A DNA stretch of 64,000 nt from Channallabes apus (GCA_030522415.1 CM060107.1:47513807-47577806); one strand, 5' to 3'. Shown: positions 1 through 11,539, counted from the stretch's first letter. The notes: a model not told the origin generated them from the sequence alone. Numbers and translations: made by a program.

Positions 1-380
1 GTGTGTCTGGTGGAGTAATGGTGGTGACGCTGTGACTGGTGGAGTAATGGTGGTGACGCTGTGACTGGTGGAGTAATGGTGGTGACGGTGTGTCTGGTGG
101 AGTAATGGTGGTGACGGTGTGTCTGGTGGAGTAATGGTGGTGACGGTGTGTCTGGTGGAGTAATGGTGGTGACGGTGTGTCTGGTGGAGTAATGGTGGTG
201 ACGGTGTGTCTGGTGGAGTAATGGTGGTGACGGTGTGACTGGTGGAGTAATGGTGGTGACGGTGTGTCTGGTGGAGTAATGGTGGTGACGGTGTGTCTGG
301 TGGAGTAATGGTGGTGACGGTGTGTCTGGTGGAGTAATGGTGGTGACGGTGTGTCTGGTGGAGTAATGGTGGTGACGGTG
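1..380. repeat. 29-bp GT-rich minisatellite
   Basis: About 13 head-to-tail copies of a 29-bp unit whose core is ctggtggagtaatggtggtg. Units differ mainly by tgtct versus tgact and by gacgg versus gacgc. The array is cut by the left edge of the window, so its true length is unknown. It stops cleanly near 380. Confidence 0.95.
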
Positions 381-1640
381 TACCTTCACCTTCCTGGACA
401 GCATTGGCTATGAATGATGAACATGCTACCAAGTAAAAATGCATCAGTGTAGGAGAAAAAAAGTTGAACATAACATATTCAAGACAGTTTTCAACCTAAA
501 TGCAAAAAAAAAAAAAAAAAAAACTATTCTTCACAGGGGTCCTGAACTTACTTTTGTAAAAGTGAGGCACCAGTACAAATGAAATCAGAGGTTGAAGTCA
601 TCACCTTCATGAAGCAAGTAAGGAAAGCAAAGGGTGAAACAAGGTGCTCAGGTAATGGATGGTGTGTGTATATCTCTGGTAACTAACTTTTATAAACCGA
701 AATAGAACGTCAGTATGTTCTTATATGGCATTTCAGATAGTTGGTTCCATACATCCAGAGAAAAAGTTTCCAGGAAAGTGAGACAGAATTTCTTCCTTTA
801 AAACAGCAGTCAATAGAAGCCTTGCTCTATTGCTTGGAATCCTTTTTAAAAAAAAATGTCTTACTGCTCCACTTCTCAGCCCTTAGATGGCCTTTTGACT
901 TTGTAATGGCATGGAAATGTTTAAAGAAAGAGGTGCTGCATTCTTCTGATACGTGAGGAGGCTGCAGACAGATCTCAAGCTGCACTCCGGGTCTTTCGGA
1001 TCAGCAGAGTTATTTCAGAAAGCTGACAGCAGGGCTGTTCGTCTATATCAGGTTTGCACCGAAAAGGTGTGAGTTTTAATTTATCAGTGATATTTATATG
1101 TCTATTCACCGAAGACGAGGCATATATTTATTTGTCGGACACATCGGATTAGGTTCTTCTATTACGTTCTTAAATCTGATTGGTCAGAATAATTTTTTCG
1201 AACAGCAGCTTTGACAATAAAACAAGCAGTTAATCATATCACACGTTTGTATTACTGGACATACTGCTTCTATGTTATTGTATAATAGCATCAGGTTTCA
1301 GTGTTAATATCACACCCCATCATAGTCAGGTAATATACATAATTCTGTTATAGTCGAGTAAGCATAACTTAATTTGTTTAAATTGTATTTATATAGGATC
1401 CTTTTCGGGATGACACATATGATTCTTCATAATCTTTCCCTTCAAACGCTTCCACAACTAGGCCTGTTGTGAGACTGTGGGATTTGCTGCGAGTAATGAG
1501 AGCAGCACTTTCCCAAGTGAGATGGATTTCATCATGCCCTAAAAAGCCAGACTTGCACTTAAAACTTATTTAAATTAACAACAAAGACCACACTGACCTC
1601 ATGATGGCTATTTCCTGTGTTTCTTTTTTGCTTTTAAATG
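381..1640. other. AT-rich stretch without recognisable gene
   Basis: No family resemblance or convincing exon was found. It contains a run of about 19 A near 505. The 71-codon open frame at 741-956 shows no protein-like motif and is probably chance. Confidence 0.6.
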
Positions 1641-1644
1641 AATT

Positions 1645-1960
1645 AACTCACTCATTCATCTTTTATACTGTTTTATCCTGTGTACAGGGTCGTGGTGGCC
1701 TGAAGGCTATCCCAGGAGACTGGGAACCATCAGGCGGTGTAGCATCCATTGCAGGGCGCGCACGCACGCACGTGCAACGCACACACACACACACACACAC
1801 ACACAGAAGAACCAAGTAATATTGGAACGCTAGTTAACCTAATCTGCAGGAGGACATCTGAGCACCCTGGTGAAACCCACCAAGCATGGCGAGAAGATGC
1901 AAACCCCACTCTCACATAGATGCAATGCAGGAATTCAAACCCAACTTTTAAGTAATTAAG
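1645..1960 (-). mobile_element. Old V-SINE copy
   Basis: A diverged minus-strand copy of the window's main SINE. The tail comes first (actcattcat, then tttatcctgtgtacagggtcg), followed by the tatcccaggagac block, a (CA)n run at about 1779-1803, and remains of the conserved central domain (aaacccaccaagcatgg). The tRNA-like head is lost. It is clearly older than the copies near 4.1 or 43.4 kb. Confidence 0.75.
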
Positions 1961-3484
1961 ACACCACTTATTTAGCTCCTTCTGTGCTGAGTGGTGCACT
2001 GGGCACCATGTGATCTCCAGCATCATTTTTGGCCTCATCTTATGAAAGGTTTGCTGGTAAGTCCTTAGTGAAGGTCCTCCCGAATGTGTTCTTGGGATGT
2101 GGCCTTATTTCCAGTTTCCCTAAGGCATCCACGTCATGTGTTTTTTTTGTGAGGTGCATCGGTGGGAGGTGCAGAAACCGGTGTTCGATGACAATATCAG
2201 CTAACGGGCGAGTTCTTCATTGTTGAACAAATATCATTGATCAAAGAATCCAAGACATGAAGCATTCTAAGAAAATGCCTACAAATGGTTGCCTACAAAT
2301 GGTAAACCTTGCTTTCCATTTATTTAGCATTTATCTTTGAACACCTCAACATTGAAGAGCTTTATTTGATTTCCTCAATGGAGTTAATTCCAGCCTAGTG
2401 TGAAGATGAAGAGCTGTCTGATTGCATTGAACAATGATTGTAATGACAATTGCACTTCATCTTTGCTTTGACCTTCTCTTTTAGCGCGATAGCTACATCT
2501 CTGGTCTTGCGTCTCTGGTTGACAACATTTAAAAAACACCCACCCACACACATCCAATCTATCCTTTTTATTTATAGTACTATCATCTTTTATCAAGGTT
2601 GGCATCCATTACTTTTGTATAAGATGTCAGAAATGTCAGGTTGTGATGGTGATGGTTTTTAACAGTGGGATTGAGTATAAGCTCTCTTATAAGCCCAGTC
2701 TTATATTCCTCATTTGAGAAACGAGGGAGATCAATTCCGCCTAATGAAATCATCACAATGCTATACTCACCATGGAGCAGGGTGTCTCATACGTCAATAC
2801 CTCCAGTCGAGCAGGTGCCTTTCATTCCAGTTTAATGAGCATGTGTCTCGTTAAATTTAGATTGCATTTCATGTTGCACAAATAATGGTATGCCGGGCTA
2901 AAATGTAGCGTGCCATGAATTAATGAAGTGCTATTGTGATAAACGTCATGGATTTAAAAAAAAGAAAAGAAGCGATTTTAAAAGCCCTGCTGTATTATGT
3001 ACAAGATAAAGCAAAACATGTGATTGGCGCATGTGTTTTTAATGCATAGCTGAAAATCAGACCGCTACCCGTGAATGTGCTCAGTTCCTAGACGCCTTCA
3101 TGCATCCATCACTGACAAAGTAGCATCTGCTGCTGTAAATAATAATGCACATAATGGCAAGCAAGCATGGTATTGCTTATTGACTCTCCTATTCTGTAAA
3201 AATGTACAGGGATGCTTAGGTAATGCTGATGCTGATTATGAGCATGTCAGTAAAGTTAAGATGACATGAAAAAGAGAAAAAGAAAAGCGTATGCAGAAAG
3301 TGTGTTTGGTTTGATCAAAATTTGTGGAATTGGATATATTCATGAATGTGGTTTTACAAAAAATCATGTATGACAATAATCAGAGATCATTTAAACACTT
3401 GTGAATAGTGAATGTAGAACAATAGTGAATGTTAGACCATTCCCACATAAAATTTGACATACTGTAAGAAAACAACATAAAAAA
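1961..3484. other. No gene seen
   Basis: AT-rich unique-looking sequence. Open frames are short (80 codons or fewer) and lack recognisable domains. One TACTGTA heptamer lies at 3460. Confidence 0.55.
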
Positions 3485-3691
3485 TGCTTGGGAGCATAAA
3501 GACTGGATTTTGAAGCAATGGAAAAAGGTCATATGGCCAGACTGGGCGTATTCCAGACGAATGGGCGTCAGGTTAAGAAGGGAAGCACATAAAGTGATGC
3601 ACCCGTCATGCATAGTGCCCTCGTACAAGTGTTATAATCTGGGAAAAATTAAATCAGCTGACGATCTGAATGTACTGAATGACCAGGGAAC

Positions 3692-4796
3692 TAGAGACCT
3701 GCGCGGGACAGATTTTTCAGTCCCGCTCCCGCTCGCAAAATCCCGCAGGTAAACATATAGTTTTATTTTTACTGCTTCTTCCCGCTACTCTGTTATTTGT
3801 TTCAATTGCTTCCCTTTTAAGTAGGCTATATATAAAAAAAGAAACGGAAAATAAATAGGCCTATGTTTCGTTTTATTTGAGTTTGATTAAATGAAATGAT
3901 GAACATGGACACGGACGAGGAGCTTTTCAGAACATAGAAATACAATCAGAACCGTTAGAAATAGGCTAATAATTTTGCAATGAAATAAAATAATAATTAA
4001 CATTGATTTCTCAAGTAGTCAAACAGAAAAGCGTTTGGCCTAATACTGCTTCAGAAGGTTATAGGCTTTTTTTTTCCTTCAGCAATGTCCAAAGATTGAA
4101 CATATTCATTTCATTCATTCATTCATTTTCTATACCGCTTAATCCTGTGTTCAGGGTCGCGGGGGACCTGGAGCCTATCCCAGGAGACTTCGGGCGCTAG
4201 GCGGGGTACACCCTGGACAGGGTGCCAATCCATCGCAGGGCACACACACACATACACACACTCACACACCCAATCACACACTACGGGCAATTTGGGAACG
4301 CCAATTAGCCTAACCTGCATATCTTTGGGCTGTGGGAGGAAACCGGAGTACCCGGAGGAAACCCACCAAGCACGGGGAGAACATGCAAACTCCATGCACA
4401 CAGAGACGGGAATCGAGCCTGGCCGGGGAATCGAACCCAGACCCTGGAGGTGCAAGGCGACAGTGCTAACCACTACACCACCGCGCAGCCAGATTGAACA
4501 TAAATTATCCTTATTTCTCAATAAATAAAAATAAGTTCCCACTTTGCGCCTGTAAATTGTTTTTGTTTTAATTTAGTCGTTCTTGTTGCTTTTGTGCAGT
4601 AGATAAATTATATAGTATTTGTTTTCAATAAATACATTTTAAGATAATTAGATTTTGCGGGAGTCCTGCGATTAATTTTATTCTCCCGCAACCCGCACAT
4701 ACATGAGGATCTTACCGCCCGCACCCGCATTCACCCATCAAATCTTGTCCCGCGCCGCACTCCGTGCGCTGGGTCCCGCGGGAGTGCAGGTCTCTA
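3692..4796. mobile_element. Non-autonomous hAT element with exact 8-bp TSD
   Basis: The ends are inverted: tagagacctgc at 3692 and gcaggtctcta ending at 4796. They are flanked by the perfect 8-bp direct repeat cagggaac (3684-3691 and 4797-4804), the target-site length of hAT transposons. The subterminal parts are rich in cgcggga/tcccgc words on both sides. No transposase frame remains, so it was probably mobilised in trans. It hosts a V-SINE at 4105-4490; without that SINE and its duplication it would be about 0.7 kb. Confidence 0.88.
4105..4490 (-). mobile_element. V-SINE, full length, 12-bp TSD
   Basis: A tRNA-derived SINE read on the minus strand. The head has a tRNA A-box-like ggtgtagtggttagc and a B-box ggttcgattcc. 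Next come the conserved V-domain (gtttgcatgttctcc, then cacagyccaaagatatgc), a CA-rich part, and a LINE-like tail ending in (GAATGA)n. The target duplication agattgaacata is exact (4093-4104 and 4491-4502). It belongs to the younger subfamily with cgcttaatcctgtgttcagg in the tail. It lies inside the hAT element, so it is the younger insertion. Confidence 0.93.
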
Positions 4797-4860
4797 CAGG
4801 GAACCACATCACTGGAGGTTTTCTTCTATGATGGCCCAGGCATAATCTACTCTAGGACTC

Positions 4861-5857
4861 ATACTGTACAGTGAAAGAGTGAGCCTGGGAGCATAAGGAA
4901 TCATTTTAACACATGAACTGGACTCCACATTGTGTGCTGTAATCAAACCTACAGTAAAGTTCATCATACTTACAGTATGTTTTTGTGGCCAGAAATATAA
5001 GACATTTAATCACTCATATGGTGAAGGTTTGACAGGAATCTTATATTGTCAGACAGTATATTGTCTTGAACTAATATCCTAAAATATTTAACAGTTATAG
5101 CAGCATCATGTTACACTCAGAAAATAAGGCATAAATCATTCTCACTCTTGATACATGATACAGAACGAAAAAAAAAAAAGCTATATAATATCCATTTCTG
5201 TGTTTTATACGTTTATTAAATGCTTTCCTAGAGCTTGTGGATTGCTTTATTTCTACCTTCATAAGAATTGATTTAAAAGTTATGGTATGTAAATAAGTCA
5301 GAGAAGTTTAAAATGCCCTATAAAATGTAATATTCCTGAGCTGCTGTGATTTGCCCTGGAAATACTCTCACCTCACTTTACATTTAGAGCAGCTGGGTTT
5401 GATTCAGTTGGCTTTTTTTTTTTTTTTTTTTTTGAGGCGCATGCTGTCTGATATGTCATATCCTGATGCTTCAATCTTAAATGGAACTAGCAGGCTTTCT
5501 GGGTTGGATTGTCACTTCTGAAATATTTGTCACACTCAGACAGACAGACTGTTTTTGTACCTCTACTCAGTGTTTTCTTTTGTTCTTGTGTCAGCATATG
5601 GCATTGTGGTTTAGTGGGACTTTAGCAGAAGCACTGATGAATAGCAGTGTCTCAGACGTTTTTAAAATTTTTTTTTTTTTTTAACTAAAATTGTTGTCTA
5701 GTTGAAGTTGTCAGTAGCGCAACCATTGATCACATGAAGACAATAGTTTTTGCTGGTCGCAAACCTTGTCACTGTATGTACATTTTCTAAAGCACTATGT
5801 AATGATGATAACAGTATAGTTACATCTCATATTTCATGCAAACAAAATCAAATGGAC
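4861..5857. other. No gene seen
   Basis: AT-rich sequence with a T run at about 5409-5432 and another near 5669-5683. TACWGTA heptamers occur at 4862, 4950 and 4971. No coding signal was recognised. Confidence 0.55.
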
Positions 5858-5866
5858 TGAACTGCA

Positions 5867-6231
5867 TGGGGCGGCACGGTGGTGTAGTGGTTAGCACTGT
5901 CGCCTTGCACCTCCAGGGTCTGGGTTCGATTCCCTGGCCAGGCACGATTCCTGTCTCTGTGTGCATGGAGTTTGCATGTTCTCCCCGTGCTTGGTGGGTT
6001 TCCTCCGGGTACTCCGGTTTCCTCCCACAGTCCAAAGATATGCAGGTTAGGCTAATTGGCGTTCCCAAATTGCCCGTAGTGTGTGATTGGGTGTATGAGT
6101 GTGTGTATGTGTGTGTCCTGCGATGGATTGGCACCCTGTCCTAGTGCCCGAAGTCTCCTGGGATAGGCTCCAGGTCCCCCGCGACCCTGAACACAGGATT
6201 AAGCGGTATAGAAAATGAATGAATGAATTAA
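5867..6231 (+). mobile_element. V-SINE, full length, 9-bp TSD
   Basis: Plus-strand copy starting at gcggcacggtggtgtagtgg with A- and B-box-like motifs, the V-domain, a (GT)n part and a gaatgaatgaatt tail. It is flanked by tgaactgca at 5858-5866 and 6232-6240. Young subfamily. Confidence 0.92.
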
Positions 6232-6481
6232 TGAACTGCACGGTAGTCATCTATATACAGTCTGTACATTGGTCAGAACTTTCAATGATATCTTTAGGTT
6301 TCATACATTGGAGGACGTAAGTCTCAAAAAAGTAAGTCTCAAAAAACTTCCGTCCATACTGTATGTCTGTATGTCTGTCCATCCAAATTTTGTCACAGCA
6401 TCACACAAAAATGACTGAACAAAGTGAACAAAAATGAACTTTACCAGCTCAGTAGTTGTATTTGCCTGAATATGTATTTGT

Positions 6482-6811
6482 TTATTCATTCATTCATCTT
6501 CTATACCGCTTTATCCTGTATTTAGGGTCGCGGGGACCTGGAGCCTATCCCAGGAGACTCAGGGCACAAGGCAGGGTACACCCTGGACAGCGTGCCAATC
6601 CATCGCAGAGCGCACACACACACACACACACTATGGTCAATTTTGGGAACGCCAATTAGCTTAATCTGCATGTCTTTGGACTGTGGGAGGAAACCGGAGA
6701 ACCCGGCGGAAACCCACCAAGCACGGGGAGAACATGCAAACTCCATGCACACAGAGACAGGAATCGAGCCTGGCCGGGAATCGAACCCGGACCCACCGTG
6801 CCGCCCTGTAA
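6482..6811 (-). mobile_element. V-SINE with A-box deleted
   Basis: Minus-strand copy of the second subfamily (tail ctttatcctgtatttaggg). About 40 bp between the B-box and the 5' end are missing, so the A-box region is gone while the terminal caccgtgccgcc remains. The probable TSD is gtatttgt (6474-6481 and 6812-6819). Confidence 0.85.
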
Positions 6812-6819
6812 GTATTTGT

Positions 6820-7344
6820 AGTAAATGTATTTGCCTGAAGTTGAACCTGCACCATAAATGAAATCTAAATGTTGAGAAGAAGAGATGTTATGAGCAGTTA
6901 TGTACCAGATTATTGTATGTCACAGCATCTTGCATTTTTTGGATGAATATGGCACTTTTTCCCTCGAGTTGCTTGTGGCTATACGCATCATTCAACAGAG
7001 CCAATCAACCTTGTACTGTATACACAAAAACACATGCAATGCACCTACAAGCAGCCGAAATCCTCCATATACAGGCACGACTCATCCTGGCTCATCATAC
7101 ACTATAAATACTGAACCTTGTGCCATAAATTAAATCAAAATGTTCAAAAGTAGAAGGAAAATTATAAGGAATATTATAATAACCTTTCGACTATTTCTAC
7201 AAACTCTTTACCCGTCAATGATTAGTATTAACGCTAGGTTTGAATATAAAACAGAACAAATCTGTCCAAGGCTGCCATTTAATAATAAAAACCAACCATT
7301 AAATACCACAAGTAAGCTGTTCCTACATCAAATTGTATTTTAAA
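6820..7344. other. No gene seen
   Basis: Two segments, about 6841-6895 and 7110-7165, are loosely similar (both contain ccataaat and aaatgtt followed by purines), which hints at an old local duplication. No domain-like translation was found. Confidence 0.45.
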
Positions 7345-7570
7345 AGAGGTGTTCAAGTTAAAGTGAGACTTTTAACTGCGCAGAATAACAGAACACAGTT
7401 CCAAAAGTAAAACCTCCCTTTATTCCTCTATACTCCACTACACTAATGTACTTATCTCAGCATTTCACTAGTGCCTGGATGCTATCAAGGTAGAAAGAAT
7501 TCACAGTACGCTGGAGACATGATCAGACTGCCTGCTTCACCTTTAAAATTCTGGACTCAGGAACTCTCAA
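7345..7570 (-). pseudogene. Mariner (DD34D) transposase 3' fragment
   Basis: The minus strand carries the C-terminal end of a mariner transposase seen also at 44.2 and 59.2 kb, with a frame resembling FYLDGIQALVKHWDKC. The sequence gctatcaaggtagaaag on the plus strand is the landmark. Frames are broken and no catalytic residue lies in this piece. Confidence 0.65.
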
Positions 7571-7770
7571 TGGCCCTTTCCTTTAATGAAAACAATGCCG
7601 ATCACCAAAGGCATTCGGTCTTTGCAGGACAATGCATGACCTTATACTGCCCACCGCACCACATGCACATTACAGGAATTTGGCTGGGAGCTACTGCTAC
7701 AGTACATCCCCTGTGCAGTCCTGACCTCGCTCCAAGCCATGTCCACATGTTTGGGCCATTAAAAGAGTAA
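7571..7770 (+). pseudogene. Mariner transposase middle fragment, opposite orientation
   Basis: The open frame ending at 7770 contains CSPDLAPSHVHMFGPLKE, matching the SPDLAP..FHLFGPLKE block around the third catalytic Asp of DD34D mariner transposases. The adjacent shifted frame reads QEFGWELL. It points opposite to the 3' fragment next to it, so the original element has been rearranged. Confidence 0.7.
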
Positions 7771-7802
7771 GTAAAAAAAATAGAGACTGAAATATAAAAT
7801 AT

Positions 7803-7890
7803 ACTTTATATTCATTCATTCATCTTCTATACCGCTTTATCCTCTATTCAGGGGACCTGGAGCCTATCCCAGGAGGCTTAGGGCACAAGG

Positions 7891-7981
<91 letters not shown>

Positions 7982-7984
7982 TTT
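7803..7984. repeat. Truncated V-SINE tail joined to (AT)n and poly-T
   Basis: The 3' tail of a minus-strand V-SINE (7803-7891, ctataccgctttatcc and cctggagcctatccc) runs straight into about 70 bp of (AT)n and then about 22 T. The rest of the SINE is absent. Confidence 0.9.
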
Positions 7985-8330
7985 AAGGCACCACCTTGTT
8001 TAAATAAGAAAATAGTTAAGAGTCTTCCATTGGTTAATTACTACAGTGATTAATATGATTCAGCAACAAGTTATTTAAGCCTAAATGATGCAGTGAGTAC
8101 CTTCTCATTTTTTAAATATCCATGTCAGAAGAAATACTTTATTTAAGATGAGTCAAATTAATGTTCTGCATCAAGAAAAAAAACCTATAATGCTATATTA
8201 AAATCTGTGAGGATAGTGCTGAATCATCATCTTCAAGGAACAAGTGTGTTCGGGAAAACATCCTGAACGAGCCCGATGGGAGATTACTTAAACACTTTTA
8301 AAATCAAATAAAAAAGTAGAACTCTATGCT
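7985..8330. other. No gene seen
   Basis: AT-rich sequence with no recognised family. Confidence 0.5.
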
Positions 8331-8775
8331 CAGAGGTGGGTACAGTAGCCAAAAAAGTGACTCAAGTTAGAGTAGCTGTACCTAAAAATAATATTATGTA
8401 TAATAATATAATGTTTCAATCGTAATGTCAAATTAATTATTTTAGAAATATTATTATAATAATTGAGCATATATCATTTGTATATCATGTCAGGTGAAGA
8501 TTTTTCCCCCCCTCTACTGCCGTTTGGGGTGTGGTCATGTGACTACATGGGTTATTGTTCCTGCGAGCCGATTGGTCAAACGGAGTCGTGTGATTATTGT
8601 TGTTGTGTCTGATTGGTGAAACAGTCATACCGGCGGCATGTGTAGAATAAATGGTTAGAAAAGTAACAAGCATGGCAAACGTAGCGAGGTGTTCGAGTGA
8701 AAGTAAAAAGTATGCTGCAGTAAAACTACTCATAGAAGTCTTTTTTTTTTTGTAACTCATTACTACTCACCTCTG
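8331..8775. mobile_element. hAT-type MITE
   Basis: Starts with cagaggtgggta and ends with cacctctg, the terminal inverted repeats of a widespread fish hAT MITE. The 8-bp flanks (8323-8330 tctatgct, 8776-8783 gctatgtt) match at 6 of 8 positions, as an aged hAT target duplication would. No transposase is encoded. Confidence 0.75.
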
Positions 8776-8824
8776 GCTATGTTTAATAGTGAAAATAAAG
8801 GCATAATTTTCACACTTTTTTTTT

Positions 8825-9412
8825 TTCACAGCCACCACAGAGTCCAGACGTTATCCCCATTGATAAACTTTGGGATGTTCTGGAGAAGGTTCTCCGCAGC
8901 GGTCCGTCTCTCCCACCATCAATACAAGACCTTAGAGACAAATTAATGCGACTCTGGATGGAAGGGGGCGGCACGGTGGTGTAGTGGTTAGCACTGTCGC
9001 CTTGTACCTCCAGGGTCTGGGTTCGATTCCCCGGCCAGGCTCGATTCCCGTCTCTGTGTGCATGGAGTTTGCATGTTCTCCCCGTGCTTGGTGGGTTTCC
9101 TCCGGGTACTCCGGTTTCCTCCCACAGTCCTAAATTGCCAGTAGTGTGTGATTAGGTGTGTGAGTGTGTGTATGTGTGTGTGCCCTGCGATGGATTGGCA
9201 CCCTGTCCAGGGTGTACCCCGCCTAGTGCCCGAAGTCTCCTGGGATAGGCTCCAGGTCCCCCGCGACCCTGAACACAGGATTAAGCGGTATAGAAATGAA
9301 ATGAAATGGATGGAAGGGTGTGATTTTGAATTCAGTAATCCAAACAATGCCACGGCCATAATAAAAGCCGTGTAGTTCAATGAAATATTAGATTGTGTGA
9401 ATTTTTCTTTTT
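8825..9412 (+). pseudogene. Tc1-like transposase C-terminus (family A), split by a SINE
   Basis: Before the SINE the frame reads PQSPDVIPIDKLWDVLEKV, the Tc1 block that normally reads QSPDLNPIENLW; the catalytic Glu is replaced by Asp. After the SINE, downstream of 9318, it continues to a stop near 9375, followed by the 3' sequence aaatattagattgtgtga known from this family. The SINE target duplication tggatggaaggg shows the two halves were contiguous. Decayed and non-functional. Confidence 0.78.
8967..9306 (+). mobile_element. V-SINE, 12-bp TSD, inside Tc1 relic
   Basis: Plus-strand V-SINE of the young subfamily, with an internal deletion that removes the block between cacagtcc and aaattgcc. 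The TSD tggatggaaggg is exact (8955-8966 and 9307-9318). Confidence 0.92.
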
Positions 9413-10767
9413 TTCTCTCTTTTTTTTACTTCCGATCTTAAAACCAATAATAAGCCTGAACACACAATACTAGATTGGATAAATTGTGACAATGAGCAAC
9501 TCCACACACACTAGTCACTGTATTAGTCCTTACTGCCTGCTTGAATCACTTGTAGAACAGCAGATTAGCTACAGCAAGAAACAACGTCTGACGGATATAC
9601 AGTTAATGCCAAGTTTCACCATGACTCTTGGTTCAATACAATTTCTCAGTGGAATGTAGATGAGTCAGGACGATTAACTCAGAGAAGGTTGTAAATCTAT
9701 TCTCATCACGCCCGAGCAGTTATTTGATTTCTCGAGCTTATTAGATATTAGAAACATGTCTCACTTTCTAAAAACAGACATGGCCATTAGTTCTGCTTGG
9801 TCCCTCACCTGGATAAGCGAATTGGAAAGTAACACAAAAACTCTCCCTACAGAAACTGCATTCTTAAATACTCAATGTTCTAAAGTCCTTAAAATCCAAA
9901 CAACAAGAAAAATAAAAACTAATAATTTATAACTGTAATATCTATCTGAAGCACATTGTCAGTTATAAAAGTCTGTTAAAAGTGAAATATCAGTAGGTTT
10001 TTGCTATATTGTCAAGCATTTACTTTCCATGTACTCTTGTAAAAGATTTAGTATACAGTACATATGAAGTAATTTTGTGTCAAGTGATGATTTAATGCAT
10101 AGAGCTGCGGGTTATTGCTCCGGTTCTGTTTACGTCCCTGAAAAGTCCATAAAGAGTTCAAAAGTCTAGAAGAGCATTGGGTTGCATAGGGGTTGTTAAA
10201 TAATTCATTACAAACATTTAAACGGTTCTGATCGGGGGCTCAGACATGAAACTGGATTCTCCGGATGTTAATTTACAATCCATTCAAGCCTCTCCTCAAG
10301 GCTCTTACTGGGTATACACATCCAAGGACACTGAGCTCAAAGTCTGCAGTTGACAGCAATAATATGACCGTTTTTGTTATAGAACTCTATTCACTATTCA
10401 TCACTATTCAACCCAGATCAAAAGATTACATCTCATGTCCTGGGCATTTCTTAGCAACGGATGAGCTATTGGTCTGTTTTGATTTAATGTCAATAGAAAT
10501 GTACAGTATTTAAAAATTACTTTATATATTTCTCCAAAATGAATATAAACTATAAATATGAATCAATAACTGCATAAACTTTGTAAAATTTTGTGTAGAT
10601 ACTAAATTATTTATAGCAAAGGAGCAAAGAATTTGTGACTGATTTGAAAGAAGGTATTGTTTAGTTTTCTATTGAATTTAATCATCATCATAGATTCATA
10701 AAAATCCACCATGGGGTTGTCTCTATGGTAACAACAAGGAAATACACACAGGTGTCTTTAATTGTTT
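9413..10767. other. No gene seen
   Basis: AT-rich sequence with scattered short frames and no recognised domain. TACAGTA occurs at 10054 and 10502. Confidence 0.55.
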
Positions 10768-10950
10768 TAATTATTATAATAATAATAATTATTATTATTA
10801 TTATTATTATTATAATAATATTAGTAATAAACTTGTAATAATATAAGTATTATTATTATTGTTGTTGTTGTTGCTGCTATTATTTATTATTATTAGTAGT
10901 AGTAGTAGTAGTAGTTGTAGTAGTAGTAGTAGTAGTATTGTTATTATTGT
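10768..10950. repeat. Compound trinucleotide microsatellite
   Basis: Interleaved (TTA/TAA)n, (TTG)n and (TAG)n tracts: attattatt runs near 10770-10860, ttgttgttg near 10860, and a (GTA)-type run near 10893-10935. Confidence 0.9.
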
Positions 10951-11070
10951 TCTTGTGAATATAATTTTTGTTATATCAAGGCTTTAAGTTTTTGCATAAA
11001 AAGAAAAAGAAAGGCTAGTATGAAAATGTATGTTTATTTTTGCTTCCTGATATGATGCGTAATAGAATTA

Positions 11071-11193
11071 TACAGTCAGGTCCAGAAAGATCACAATAAA
11101 CTTGAAATGCACATAAGAGAAGTCAAGGCACCTTTACCTTTTACTGGTTTGACAAAAGTGTAGCATTAACCATTCAGGAATTACAGCCATTTT
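11071..11193. mobile_element. MITE fragment beginning TACAGTCAGGTCC
   Basis: Starts with cagtcaggtccagaaag after a TA and includes cattcaggaattacagcc, both landmarks of a common fish MITE with cagtcaggtcca ends. The rest is absent: the DIRS element begins at 11194. Assigned from memory of the family. Confidence 0.5.
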
Positions 11194-11241
11194 AACGAAT
11201 TGTTATGACTATAACCTCGGTTCCCTGAGGGAGAGGAACGA

Positions 11242-11393
11242 GGTACAACACATATTGTATGGGATATCACGCCCTCTCGTGTCCTGGCTGAAGCCACCTT
11301 TATTAACGCCGTAAGGCAGACAAACCTGTGGTGACGTAGGTGTAGCCCCGCCTACACCTATAAACCCTCGTCGCCACGGTTGACCCTCAGTTC
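11242..11393. repeat. DIRS inverted terminal repeat, 3' side
   Basis: 152 bp from ggtacaacac to ccctcagttc, the reverse complement of 16205-16356 with only a few differences visible (for example ttaacgcc versus ttcacgcc). The outer sequence 11194-11241 is not shared with the other terminus. Confidence 0.93.
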
Positions 11394-11437
11394 GACAGCC
11401 GCTCTTCGCCGAGCGTAACTGTGAGGCGGGGCAGCAT

Positions 11438-11539
11438 TGTGTTGTACCTCGTTCCTCTCCCTCTGGGAACCGAGGTTATAGTCATAACCATTCGTTCCCT
11501 TTCAGTCGATTCACTCGGTACAACACATATTGTATGGGA
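11438..11539. repeat. DIRS internal complementary region
   Basis: 11438-11496 is the reverse complement of the 3'-side terminus 11194-11252 (about 57 of 59 positions). 11494-11539 is the exact reverse complement of the 5'-side terminus 16334-16379. The halves overlap by gtt (11494-11496), the complement of the terminal aac. In the DIRS1 model this region templates joining of the two ends into a circle. Confidence 0.92.

Larger units (their letters stand above)
3485..4860 (+). pseudogene. Tc1-like transposase fragment (family A), split by a hAT insertion
   Basis: Before the interruption (3485-3691) the sequence follows the middle of a common fish Tc1 family: gggagcataaagactgga, aatggaaaaaggtcat, and gatgcacccgtcatgcatag. 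The same family is present at 21.5-22.4 kb and its 3' end at 8.8-9.4 kb. The match resumes after 4804 (tcttctatgatggccc). The reading frame is decayed, so this is a relic. Family assignment rests on recalled fish Tc1 sequences and on the similarity between copies in the window. Confidence 0.7.

Noticed and set aside
4440..4490. tRNA gene candidate from A- and B-box-like motifs
   Set aside because: The motifs belong to the SINE head; no cloverleaf or tRNA 3' end is present. The same applies to the other SINE families.
5836..6144. 102-codon frame, and similar frames in many SINE copies (4123-4542, 33662-33958, 43425-43721)
   Set aside because: They all translate the same V-SINE body (VSTVALHLQGLGSIP...); the conservation reflects the repeat, not a protein family.
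8485..8760. 91-codon minus-strand frame as a host gene
   Set aside because: It lies wholly within the hAT MITE borders 8331-8775 and has low-complexity His/Asn runs.
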